Assembly (NCBI GenBank): GCA_016721735.1
Contig: JADKHM010000001.1
Span: 248,001-312,000, forward strand
Length of the DNA stretch: 64,000 nucleotides
Direction: 5' to 3'
Source of the DNA: Flavobacterium sp.
Lineage (GTDB): Bacteria; Bacteroidota; Bacteroidia; Flavobacteriales; Flavobacteriaceae
The notes beneath the pieces were generated by a model. That model did not search any database. It saw nothing but the letters and a program-made list of their open reading frames with translations, and had not been told where the DNA came from. This document shows positions 45,049 to 52,597 of the stretch, one piece after another. A program made the translations under genes and the position numbers. How positions within the stretch are numbered: the stretch's first letter is position 1; every line of letters begins with the position of its first letter.

Positions 45049-45187
45049 CTAGCCCCGATAGTAGCGGCATCCTTTTTATGCTGAACTCGTTTCAGTATCT
45101 TTAGATAGTGATCATAGGGTGGCGGAGATGCTGAAACGAGTTCAGCATAAAAAGATATAGCGAATAGCGGGAAATTGCTCCTAAAAA
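45049..45187 (-). repeat. Composite intergenic repeat, copy 5 (minus orientation)
   Basis: Read on the minus strand: left arm TTTTTAGGAGCAATTTCCCG, a core with GCTGAACTCGTTTCAGC and its inverted partner (45079-45095 and 45127-45148), right arm AAAAGGATGCCGCTACT...ATCGGGGCTAG. It shares the nested ATGCTGAACTCGTTTCAG arms with copy 4. Confidence 0.8.
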
Positions 45188-45202
45188 TTACAATTACTTT
45201 CT

Positions 45203-45210
45203 TATTTTTG
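45203..45210 (+). promoter_or_regulatory. -7 box of the pcm promoter
   Basis: TATTTTTG, 22 bases before the TTG start at 45233. Confidence 0.45.
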
Positions 45211-45232
45211 ACATCAAAATTAAACCCCAACA

Positions 45233-45874
45233 TTGAAAGACACTGCCAAACATCAAGGACTTCGCAACCAATTAGCCGCTTTGCTCAAGGAGAAAGGAAT
45301 TACTGATAAGACCGTCTTGGAAGCCATTAAGAAAATTCCACGGCATTTATTCTTGAATTCTAGTTTTGAAGATTTTGCTTATCAAGACAAAGCGTTTCCG
45401 ATAGGAGCGGGGCAAACAATTTCTCAGCCTTACACGGTTGCTTTTCAAAGTCAATTGTTGGAAGTAAAAAAAGACCACAAAGTGCTAGAAATCGGCACTG
45501 GTTCGGGTTATCAAACGGCAGTTTTGTGTTTGATGGGCGCTAAAGTGTATAGTATTGAAAGGCAGACGGAGTTGTTTAAGCAGACTTCAGCGTTGCTTCC
45601 AAAACTTGGAATTCGTCCGAAACATTTGTCTTTTGGTGATGGTTATAAAGGACTTCCGAATCATGCTCCGTTTGATAGTATTATTGTAACTGCTGGTGCG
45701 CCGATAATTCCACAGCCTTTGATGGCACAACTAAAAATTGGCGGGAGATTGGTGATTCCGTTGGGCGAGGAACACCAAGTCATGACACTTTTGATTCGAA
45801 AAAACGAAACGCAATTTGAAAAGCATGAGTTTGGGGAATTTCGATTTGTGCCTTTGTTGGAGAATAAGAATTAG
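45233..45874 (+). CDS. pcm: Protein-L-isoaspartate O-methyltransferase
   Basis: Methylates isoaspartyl residues in aged proteins with S-adenosylmethionine so that they can be repaired. The 213-residue protein has IPRHLFLNSSFEDFAYQDKA, the substrate loop PIGAGQTISQPYTVAFQSQL, the SAM motif VLEIGTGSGYQTAVL and VTAGAPIIPQPLMAQLKIGG. The start is TTG at 45233 (encoding MKDTAKHQGLRNQL); no in-frame ATG is near. The end overlaps the convergent XRE gene by 4 bases. Confidence 0.93.
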   Translation: MKDTAKHQGLRNQLAALLKEKGITDKTVLEAIKKIPRHLFLNSSFEDFAYQDKAFPIGAGQTISQPYTVAFQSQLLEVKKDHKVLEIGTGSGYQTAVLCLMGAKVYSIERQTELFKQTSALLPKLGIRPKHLSFGDGYKGLPNHAPFDSIIVTAGAPIIPQPLMAQLKIGGRLVIPLGEEHQVMTLLIRKNETQFEKHEFGEFRFVPLLENKN

Positions 45875-46239
45875 TTCGTTTGTGAATTTCTAAACGCTTC
45901 CATTTTGGCTTTTAGGGCTTCCATTTCTTCAAAAAGTAGATCCACTACTTTGTTGTTTTCCTTGGTTGGATTGAGTTCACTTTGTACTTCTTGAAGTGCT
46001 TTTAGTCCAAGAGGTTCTTCAGCAATCACTTGTTTTATTTTTTCTTTTAGCCAGGCTACGATCAATAATTCCAAATTAATTTGGAGCAATTGCGCTAATT
46101 GTTCTACTTGTTTTCTGGTGGGCGTGCGTTGGCCGTTTTCAAATTTGCTAATGAGCGCTTGGTCTATTTGTAATAGATTAGCGACTTCTCTGGTTTTGAA
46201 GCCTTTGGTTTCTCGTGCTTTTTTGAGTAAAGTGTGCAA
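45871..46239 (-). CDS. XRE-family helix-turn-helix regulator
   Basis: A 122-residue protein with an N-terminal Cro/C1-type HTH (residues about 3-60: ARETKGFKTREVANLLQIDQ, ALISKFENGQRTPTRKQVEQ). The C-terminal helical region (about 65-118) is rich in Glu/Lys and ends EALKAKMEAFRNSQTN, a possible coiled-coil dimerisation segment. The start appears to be TTG at 46239. A 21-base near-palindrome (TTATGAC-N7-GTCATAA, 46258-46278) overlaps its TAAATTTG -7 box, consistent with autorepression. It is encoded on the same strand as smpB, 48 bases downstream. Targets unknown. Confidence 0.88.
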   Translation of the reverse strand: MHTLLKKARETKGFKTREVANLLQIDQALISKFENGQRTPTRKQVEQLAQLLQINLELLIVAWLKEKIKQVIAEEPLGLKALQEVQSELNPTKENNKVVDLLFEEMEALKAKMEAFRNSQTN

Positions 46240-46257
46240 GGAAAAAATGGAATTGAA

Positions 46258-46278
46258 TTATGACAAATTTAGTCATAA
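46258..46278 (-). promoter_or_regulatory. Promoter with overlapping operator-like palindrome for the XRE regulator
   Basis: Minus-strand TAAATTTG (46264-46271) is the -7 box. It lies inside the perfect arms TTATGAC (46258-46264) and GTCATAA (46272-46278). The box ends 24 bases before the TTG start. A repressor bound here would block RNA polymerase. Confidence 0.55.
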
Positions 46279-46287
46279 TAACTGCAA

Positions 46288-46743
46288 TTAGAAACTTTTT
46301 TTGATTCGATCTAAATCGCGTTTGGTATCTTGTTCCTTCAACGATTCGCGTTTGTCGTAAGTTTTCTTTCCGCGACATAAACCAATGTCTAGTTTAGCCA
46401 ATCCTTTTTCGTTGGTATGCAATTTTAGTGGAATAATGGTGAGTCCTTTGGTTTGCACATTTTTATGCAGACTTTTCAATTCTCTTTTATTGAGCAGTAA
46501 TTTCCGTTCGCTTCTTGCTTTATGGTTGAATTGGTTTCCGAAGGCATATTCTTCGATATAGGTGTTGATGGCGAACAGTTCCGTTGCATCGTTGAATTCA
46601 CAAAAACTCTCCGTGATATTGGCTTTCCCAAGTCGAATGGATTTGATTTCCGTTCCGCTTAAAACGATTCCAGCCGTATACGTTTCGAGAATTTCGTAAT
46701 CGTAGCGGGCTCTTTTGTTGAGAATGTTGATTGTTTTTAGCAT
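46288..46743 (-). CDS. smpB: SsrA-binding protein (trans-translation)
   Basis: Binds tmRNA and delivers it to stalled ribosomes. The 151-residue protein has the oligonucleotide-binding barrel ARYDYEILETYTAGIVLSGT followed by EIKSIRLGKANITESF, EYAFGNQFNHKARSERKLLL, IIPLKLHTNEKGLAKLDIGL and the basic C-terminal tail GKKTYDKRESLKEQDTKRDL, all typical. A minus-strand TACATTTG box (46751-46758) lies only 7 bases before the ATG, implying a very short leader. Confidence 0.96.
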   Translation of the reverse strand: MLKTINILNKRARYDYEILETYTAGIVLSGTEIKSIRLGKANITESFCEFNDATELFAINTYIEEYAFGNQFNHKARSERKLLLNKRELKSLHKNVQTKGLTIIPLKLHTNEKGLAKLDIGLCRGKKTYDKRESLKEQDTKRDLDRIKKSF

Positions 46744-46750
46744 GGCGTCG

Positions 46751-46758
46751 CAAATGTA
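46751..46758 (-). promoter_or_regulatory. -7 box of smpB
   Basis: TACATTTG on the minus strand. Its G is 7 bases before the ATG, so the transcript would be nearly leaderless. Confidence 0.5.
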
Positions 46759-46858
46759 TAATAATTGTCAATTCAAAGTGTTCTTTTTTTACTTCAATAA
46801 GCAATAAAAGAATGTCTAAACAATGATTTAAATCAGTTTTTAAGAAAAAGTAGCATTA

Positions 46859-46866
46859 TAAATTTG
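46859..46866 (+). promoter_or_regulatory. -7 box of the outer-membrane protein gene
   Basis: TAAATTTG, 43 bases before ATG 46910. The -33 region is T-rich without a clear TTG. Confidence 0.5.
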
Positions 46867-46909
46867 CCGTATAAATTTTAAACAAAATTAATTTTAAATT
46901 ACAATCAAA

Positions 46910-47518
46910 ATGAAAAAGCTCTTATTAATTGCGGGAATTGTGTTAGCAAGTATTAGTACTCAAGCTCAAGAAAAAAGTCAAGGATTGCAAGGAACTTGGT
47001 GGGTTGCTGGACAACTGTCTACCAGTTCAGAAACAACGGGTGATGCCAAATCTACTTCGACCATGGTATTGCCAATTGTGGGTTATTTCTTTGCTCCATC
47101 GGTAACACTTGGACTTGGTGTTGGTAATATCAGTTCGCAGACAGATGATGCTTCTGGCGTGACAACAGCAGACAGTAATACTTTTGTCGTAAAACCTTTG
47201 GTTAGAAAATATTGGAACATCAGCGGCAACATGTATTTATACGGACAAGCTGCATTACCTATCATGATGGGTAACGACAAAATTACGGATCAAAAAACTA
47301 GCTCATTTGGATTAGAGTTATCACCTGGTTTTGATTATGTTCTTAATAAATGGTTGACTGTTGAAACTTCATTTACAGTGTTAAATATAAGCAGCACCAC
47401 AATTACACCTGATACTGGTGACAAGACTACAAAGTTTAGTTTCAACGCCAATCCGATGAATTCTGTTTCTGATAGAATGTTAGGAGATCTTCAAGTTGGT
47501 ATCAAATTTTTGTTTTAA
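46910..47518 (+). CDS. Outer-membrane beta-barrel protein
   Basis: A 202-residue protein with a signal peptide (MKKLLLIAGIVLASISTQAQ) and alternating amphipathic strands ending in the aromatic C-terminal LGDLQVGIKFLF, the usual BAM recognition pattern. Strands include VLPIVGYFFAPSVTLGLGVG, FVVKPLVRKYWNISGNMYLY and LELSPGFDYVLNKWLTVETS. It resembles the OmpW/OmpA-like small barrels abundant in Bacteroidota. Function (porin or structural) is not deducible. An isolated gene with its own promoter. Confidence 0.85.
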   Translation: MKKLLLIAGIVLASISTQAQEKSQGLQGTWWVAGQLSTSSETTGDAKSTSTMVLPIVGYFFAPSVTLGLGVGNISSQTDDASGVTTADSNTFVVKPLVRKYWNISGNMYLYGQAALPIMMGNDKITDQKTSSFGLELSPGFDYVLNKWLTVETSFTVLNISSTTITPDTGDKTTKFSFNANPMNSVSDRMLGDLQVGIKFLF

Positions 47519-47597
47519 TTAATGTGTTAGATTTGGTTGCGTAATCAACCGTAGAATAAAGGTTGTTATCTTCGGATAATGACCTTTTTCTTTTTAT

Positions 47598-47605
47598 TAA
47601 CTTTG
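47598..47605 (+). promoter_or_regulatory. -7 box of the S8 protease gene
   Basis: TAACTTTG, 57 bases before ATG 47663. It excludes the longer open frame that begins at 47579. Confidence 0.5.
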
Positions 47606-47662
47606 TGTCAATCAATTGCAAAAATTGGTATATTCGCAAGTGAAACATTAAAATTTAACGAA

Positions 47663-49177
47663 ATGAATAGTAAATTGTTTAAATTATCGCTGATATGTTG
47701 TTTTGCGGTGTTGTCCTGTTCCCGAAACGATTCTGAGACGGAACCAATCGTAATTGAGTCGGCGCAAAAGGAACCCTTGACAACGTCACAGGTAAATAAC
47801 GCAATCGATGAGGCTCTTGCTGCTAAAGGAAATTTTAGTTGGAAAGAAGCGTCCAATCAAGTGCTTTGGAGTGCCGCGTTTCATGGCAACAATTTGATGA
47901 CCATTGGTTTTGGTACTTCAAAATCGGATTTTGACCGGTCTAAAAGTCCAAATAATCAGATGATTCAAGAAGAATTATTGAAGATAATTATGACATATGA
48001 AGAGCAGCCTTTACAGAAAATATTGGTTTCTGCAGACGGTGACTTAAACTTAATGAATGTCATTATTACCAAACAGGAAACCATCATAGCTCTTAAGCGA
48101 AGCAAGTACATTCGTTATATAGAACCGGCGGACTATCGTTATGTCGCGATCAAAAACGGGCAAATGCGTGCCGCTGCGTCGAGTTCAAGTTCCTCAGGCT
48201 GCGGTTACGAAACAGAAGTGCTGAATGCGACGGATTATACGACAGTGACGCCAAATGCCAAAGTACCTTGGACGTTTTATCAACACAATATTCCAAACGC
48301 ATGGACTTTAAGTACAGGTCGCGGCGTAACAATCGGTATTATCGACACTGGAGTTTCACCTAGTCAAACATTGTTAGGTAGTAGTTTCAATACTGGTGAT
48401 TCTTCTGGAAGAACAGCACAAAAATTTGGTGTTTATGTCGATTCTATTTGGCCGTGGAGTACAACTACTGATGGTCCGAATGATTTATGTGGACACGGAA
48501 CGAGTATGGCTTCGGTGGCAACGGCGCCGAGAAATAATAACGGAATGCCAGTTGGTGTGGCGTATAATGCCAATTTAATTACTTATCGTGCAGCTTCCAA
48601 CGTGGTAATTGACGGTTATCAAGAACAAGAAGGCGTGAAGAAAGCATTTGTTGCTTTGGGAAATAACAATAATGTAAAAATCATTTCTATGTCGATGGGA
48701 TATGTTTTCTCCGTTGGAAAAATTGAAGACGCGATTCGATTGGCTTATGGCAAAGGAAAACTGATTTTCTGTGCCGCTGGAACTTCGACTAGTTTTACCA
48801 CTTTTGTGGGTGTTATTTTTCCAGCTTGGATGACAGAAACGGTTGCGGTAACAGGTGTTAAAGAAGGAGCAGCAGTGGTGGCTTGCGATGATTGTCATAC
48901 CGGAAATAAAGTTGATTTTACCATCGTTATGCAAAGAGCAGCAACGGGTAAAAATGTTCCAGTTAATAGCTATTATAACGCGCAAACAGATTATATAGGA
49001 GGTTCGTCCGTGGCAACAGCAACAACTGCGGGAATTGCCGCTTTGGTTTGGTCTAAAAATCCAACGTGGACAAGGGAGCAAGTTTTAACTAAAATGAAGC
49101 AATCCGGAAATTTCTATCCGAATAGAAGTTCAGAATATGGTTATGGAAATGTGAATGCGTTTTTGGCGGTTCAGTAA
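47663..49177 (+). CDS. S8 (subtilisin-like) serine protease lipoprotein
   Basis: A 504-residue exported protease. The lipobox is CCFAVLSCSRND (Cys near residue 19), so the protein is probably anchored to a membrane. A propeptide-like region spans about 25-155. The subtilase domain has the catalytic Asp in VTIGIIDTGVSP, His in DLCGHGTSMASV and Ser in GGSSVATATTAGIAALVW. The Ser motif has Thr where many members have Pro (SxAxP), as in some S8 subfamilies. A Ser-rich stretch (AAASSSSSSGCG) precedes the domain. I start at ATG 47663 because it begins a lipoprotein signal and lies after the promoter box. Confidence 0.92.
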   Translation: MNSKLFKLSLICCFAVLSCSRNDSETEPIVIESAQKEPLTTSQVNNAIDEALAAKGNFSWKEASNQVLWSAAFHGNNLMTIGFGTSKSDFDRSKSPNNQMIQEELLKIIMTYEEQPLQKILVSADGDLNLMNVIITKQETIIALKRSKYIRYIEPADYRYVAIKNGQMRAAASSSSSSGCGYETEVLNATDYTTVTPNAKVPWTFYQHNIPNAWTLSTGRGVTIGIIDTGVSPSQTLLGSSFNTGDSSGRTAQKFGVYVDSIWPWSTTTDGPNDLCGHGTSMASVATAPRNNNGMPVGVAYNANLITYRAASNVVIDGYQEQEGVKKAFVALGNNNNVKIISMSMGYVFSVGKIEDAIRLAYGKGKLIFCAAGTSTSFTTFVGVIFPAWMTETVAVTGVKEGAAVVACDDCHTGNKVDFTIVMQRAATGKNVPVNSYYNAQTDYIGGSSVATATTAGIAALVWSKNPTWTREQVLTKMKQSGNFYPNRSSEYGYGNVNAFLAVQ

Positions 49178-49196
49178 TTAAGTCCATTTCAGTAAG

Positions 49197-49234
49197 AAAA
49201 CCAGCAAGATTTATTTTTGGTGGTTTTTTTATGA
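49197..49234 (+). terminator. Terminator after the S8 protease gene
   Basis: AAAACCAGCAAGA pairs with TTTTTGGTGGTTTT across a short loop with one mismatch, followed by T residues. The T-run is part of the 3' arm. Confidence 0.6.
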
Positions 49235-49252
49235 ATAGCCATTTCGGAATTG

Positions 49253-49260
49253 TACTTTTG
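49253..49260 (+). promoter_or_regulatory. -7 box of the VF530 gene
   Basis: TACTTTTG ending 4 bases before ATG 49265. Transcription would begin at or next to the start codon. Confidence 0.5.
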
Positions 49261-49264
49261 TCTT

Positions 49265-49495
49265 ATGCAATCCAGTACTTCTAAAGATCCATTACACGGC
49301 ATAACGCTTCAAAAGATTGTCGAACAACTCGTTGACTATTATGGTTTTGATACATTATCGGAATTCATAAAAATCAAGTGTTTTACAGACAATCCTAGTG
49401 TGAAGTCAAGTTTGACATTCTTAAGAAAAACACCTTGGGCACGAAAAAAAGTTGAAGATTTGTATGTCAGAACTTTACCAAAATTTGAAAAGTAG
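49265..49495 (+). CDS. VF530 family protein (DUF2132)
   Basis: A 76-residue small protein. KDPLHGITLQKIVEQLVDYY, GFDTLSEFIKIKCFTDNPSV and SLTFLRKTPWARKKVEDLYV match the VF530/DUF2132 family, a compact helical fold proposed to bind DNA. Function is not established. I use ATG 49265 because the five preceding codons of the open frame would overlap the promoter box TACTTTTG (49253-49260). Confidence 0.85.
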   Translation: MQSSTSKDPLHGITLQKIVEQLVDYYGFDTLSEFIKIKCFTDNPSVKSSLTFLRKTPWARKKVEDLYVRTLPKFEK

Positions 49496-49533
49496 TTCAT
49501 TATTTTGTCTCAAAATAGTAAAATGGCTTCCAA

Positions 49534-49600
49534 AAAAAATGTAACCGCAGATTCGCAGATTTTATTATAAAGATAATCTGCGAATCTGCGGTAAAACAAA
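49534..49600. repeat. Intergenic inverted repeat, GCAGATT type
   Basis: ACCGCAGATTCGCAGATT (about 49543-49560) and AATCTGCGAATCTGCGGT are a perfect 18-base inverted repeat around an AT-only loop. Each arm repeats GCAGATT twice. Organisation is the same as the repeats at 36086 and 37018. It lies in the 170-base gap between VF530 and the GNAT gene. Confidence 0.8.
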
Positions 49601-49665
49601 ACCTTTTCAACCTTGGAAATTTTTTTTATGCTAACTAATTCTATGGACTTTTAGCTCATCTTAGT

Positions 49666-50230
49666 TTACTTTTGAAAATTTCTTTTCAACAACGAATAAA
49701 TCACCGTATCAATAAATTTCCCGTCGAAGAACTCATTTTCTAGAATATGCGCTTCTTTGACAAATCCATTTTTGTAGCACGCGCTCAGAGGCGAGATTTC
49801 CTGGGTCAATAATCGCTTCGATAGAATGTAAATTCATTTCTTCGAAACCATAGCGAACTACTTCTTTGATCGCTTCTGCAACGATTCCTTGTCCATGATA
49901 TTCAGGTAAAATCATATAGCCAATTTTTGCGCGATAATTTTGAGGTTGAATTCTAAAGTGACCAATTATACCAATCAATTTAGGATTTCCTTTGAGCGTA
50001 ATTGCCCAATTGATGCCTTCATTGTTGTCAATTTTAGCATTAATCATCGCAATATGTTCTAATGCTTCCTCGCCGTTTTTCAATAATGGTCTAGGAATGT
50101 ACTTCATAGTCGATGGATTGCTTCTTAACGCAAGAACTTCCTTCACGTCAGAATTTTCCAGACGTCGCAGTTGCAATCGTTCAGTTTCTAAGTTTGTAAA
50201 TGGTTCAAAATTGATGATGAGCATGGCCAA
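49666..50230 (-). CDS. GNAT-family N-acetyltransferase (frameshifted in this sequence)
   Basis: RimJ/RimL-like acetyltransferase. NLETERLQLRRLENSDVKEV opens the fold, followed by GIIGHFRIQPQNYRAKIGYM, the acetyl-CoA loop LPEYHGQGIVAEAIKEVVRY and the Asn/Ser motif DPGNLASERVLQK. The frame then breaks at the A5 run (plus-strand T run 49769-49773). The adjacent frame continues NGFVKEAHILENEFFDGKFI to a stop at 49666-49668. Removing one A, or adding two, restores a normal 187-188-residue protein. The target is unknown. It follows the epimerase gene by 5 bases on the same strand. Confidence 0.85.
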
Positions 50231-50235
50231 ATTTA

Positions 50236-51091
50236 TTAGATAATCTCAATAGAATAGGAACAGTTAAAAGTTCCATTTGCTTCCACAAATTGAATGGCTT
50301 CTTTGTTTTCGATGTTACCGTCGCTTGAAGTCAAATCAGAATAGCCAAGCCACGGCTCTAGGCAGATAAAAGGCGCGTTCATTTTTGTCCAAATCCCGAA
50401 GTTCGTGAAATCCTCATAATAGAAGCTAAGTATTGGCTTGTTTTCTTCAAGAATTGTAATCTTTTTGGAATTTAGTTTTTTGAAGATGAGGGCGTCTTTT
50501 TCGAATAGAGAATAGGAGAGTGGAAGTGTTTTGTCAGACAGCGGAATATTTATGGTTGTAGATGAAAGCAAATCATTCTCTAAGACGAAACTGTTCAATT
50601 CCTCTATTTTTTCAAATTCCAACGAATAGGAAGGGAATGATTCAGGTAACGCAAATGCTGGATGTCCACCGATTGAAAAAGGCATTCTTTCAGCCGTTTT
50701 ATTGCTAATTTTATAATCGATATTCAAGCTTTTTTTCTACTAAAGTATAACAGATTTGAAGTTCAAAATCGAAAGGATAATTTGATTTTGTTTTCTCATT
50801 TGCTTTTAAAGAAAACACGACAGCATTGGCTTTAGTTTCGATAACTTCGAAATCCAAGTCACGAGCAAATCCGTGTCGTGATAAGGAATAAGATTTGTTT
50901 TTGTGCTGATACTGATTCCCTTTCAAAGTACCCACAATTGGAAATAGAACAGGTGCGTGCTTTCCCCAAAAATCGGGATTTCCTTCCCACATATATTCTC
51001 GACTAGAATGATTGTCTTGTAAGGAAAAAAGTTCGGCGCCCTTAGAAAAGATCTTGGCAGTTAAATGTTGATTTTGAATTACAATTTCCAC
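50236..51091 (-). CDS. Aldose 1-epimerase family protein (frameshifted in this sequence)
   Basis: Galactose-mutarotase-like sugar epimerase. The first frame from 51091 covers FSKGAELFSLQDN, YMWEGNPDFWGKHAPVLFPI and SLSRHGFARDLDFEVIE (conserved His). The second frame, from about 50727, covers NKTAERMPFSIGGHPAFALP (second His) and ICLEPWLGYSDLTSS, with the catalytic-region Glu in LEPWLG. The break is at the T7 run 50730-50736. Deleting one base joins LVEKK to LNIDYKIS-like sequence and yields about 284 residues. All recognisable catalytic positions survive, favouring a sequencing slip. Substrate specificity is unknown. Confidence 0.85.
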
Positions 51092-51232
51092 GCTATAAGA
51101 GAAATAAGTTTGATCTATTTGAATGCTGTAAATGTATTTTATTGAATTGAGAAACCAAAAACAAATACTATCGATCTGCGAACTTTTGATTCATTTGCGG
51201 CAATAACCGCTACGAAATTCACTTGAATTACC

Positions 51233-51240
51233 TATATTTG
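51233..51240 (+). promoter_or_regulatory. -7 box of the HD hydrolase-lipid A cluster
   Basis: TATATTTG, 21 bases before the GTG start at 51262. The position makes the TTG at 51223 impossible as a start. Confidence 0.5.
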
Positions 51241-51261
51241 TTGCCCTTAAACCCAGTATTT

Positions 51262-52497
51262 GTGAGTCAAATTAATAAGCTTAAAATTCTAAACGACCCG
51301 ATTTACGGATTCATTACGATTCCAAATCCGTTGCTATATGATTTAATTCAACATCCTTATTTTCAGCGATTGCGACGTATTTCTCAAATGGGATTGTCCT
51401 ATTTGGTTTATCCAGGCGCGCATCACACGCGTTTTCACCATGCATTGGGTTGTATGCATATGATGCAAAAAGCTATTGAAGTATTGAAATTTAAGGAAAT
51501 TACCATTTCAAAAGAGGAGGAAAATGCACTCCTTATTGCCATCTTATTGCACGACATCGGGCACGGACCGTTTTCTCACGCGATGGAGCACAGTATCGTA
51601 GAAGATGTCAACCATGAAGCGATTTCGCTGCTGTTTATGAACCAGTTGAATCAGGAATTTGATGGAAAATTGACACTAGCCATACAAATCTTCAAAGGAG
51701 AATACCATCGCAAATTTATGTTGCAATTGATTTCTAGTCAATTAGATATGGATCGTATGGATTATCTAAAACGAGATAGTTTTTATACAGGCGTCGCAGA
51801 AGGAAACATCAATTCCGATCGCTTGATTCAGATGCTTAATGTGGTGGATGATGTTTTGGTCATGGAGGAAAAGGGAATTTATTCTATTGAAAAATTCTTG
51901 ATGGCAAGACGCTTAATGTATTGGCAAGCTTATTTGCACAAGACAAGTTTAGTCGCCGAATTAATATTGACGAAAATTCTAAAGCGCGCTAAAGAACTTA
52001 CTTTGAAAGGAAATATTTTACCGTCTAGCAAAGCACTTTTGTACTTTATGAATAACAAAATTGCGTTTGAAAATTTCGACAGTATCGTTTTAAGTAAATT
52101 TTCACAACTTGATGATTTTGATGTTATTAGTGCAATTAAGGAATGGCAATATTCGGATGATTTTATCCTAAGTTCTTTGAGTAAAATGATCATTAATCGA
52201 GATTTACTCAAGATCAAACTGAGTAGCGAAAAATTTGATAAGGAAGCGTTAACTGATCTAACGGATCGTTTTTCAAAGCTAAATAATTGCAGTTTACAAG
52301 ATGCGAAGTACTTCGTTTTTAAAGGAAAAATTGAAAACCAGGCATACAGTAAAGACGCGGAGCCGATTCACATTTTGAAGAAAGACAAAACTATTGAAGA
52401 TGTGCTGGAGGCATCGGATCAATTAAATTTGAAAGCCTTGTCAAAACCTGTTACCAAATATTATATTTGCTACCCAAAACAACTGTTAGAAAGTTAA
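51262..52497 (+). CDS. HD-domain phosphohydrolase (dNTPase-like)
   Basis: A 411-residue metal-dependent phosphohydrolase. HHTRFHHALGCMHMMQKAIE and LLHDIGHGPFSHAMEHSIVE supply the paired His/Asp ligands of the HD domain, and SQLDMDRMDYLKRDSFYTGV matches the later metal Asp and the dGTPase-like architecture. FITIPNPLLYDLIQHPYFQR lies near the N-terminus. It is probably a dNTP triphosphohydrolase or related nucleotidase. I start at GTG 51262 (VSQINKLKILNDPIYGF), which follows the promoter box; the longer frame starts before that box. It precedes lpxD by 100 bases. Confidence 0.9.
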   Translation: MSQINKLKILNDPIYGFITIPNPLLYDLIQHPYFQRLRRISQMGLSYLVYPGAHHTRFHHALGCMHMMQKAIEVLKFKEITISKEEENALLIAILLHDIGHGPFSHAMEHSIVEDVNHEAISLLFMNQLNQEFDGKLTLAIQIFKGEYHRKFMLQLISSQLDMDRMDYLKRDSFYTGVAEGNINSDRLIQMLNVVDDVLVMEEKGIYSIEKFLMARRLMYWQAYLHKTSLVAELILTKILKRAKELTLKGNILPSSKALLYFMNNKIAFENFDSIVLSKFSQLDDFDVISAIKEWQYSDDFILSSLSKMIINRDLLKIKLSSEKFDKEALTDLTDRFSKLNNCSLQDAKYFVFKGKIENQAYSKDAEPIHILKKDKTIEDVLEASDQLNLKALSKPVTKYYICYPKQLLES

Positions 52498-52518
52498 CAT
52501 TTAAAAGCTATTTTTTAT

Positions 52519-52526
52519 ATTTTTGT
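52519..52526 (+). promoter_or_regulatory. Possible -7 box of lpxD
   Basis: TATTTTTG, about 71 bases before the lpxD ATG. Confidence 0.35.
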
Positions 52527-52597
52527 GCACTATAAAAAATCCTTGCTTGGTAAAGTGCTTTTGTAGGATTGGCAAATTTAGAAATAAGTAATACAGC

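Noticed and set aside
44946..45233. A 95-codon minus-strand open frame
   Set aside because: It is composed of composite repeat copy 5 and simple-repeat sequence and has no protein-like composition.
47545..47582. Terminator after the outer-membrane protein gene
   Set aside because: AACC/GGTT and TTATC-TTCG-GATAA hairpins exist but no T-run follows either stem, so I left it out.
48575..49081. A 168-codon minus-strand open frame
   Set aside because: It is opposite the S8 protease catalytic domain, has Cys/His-rich low-complexity content, and no start signal or homology.
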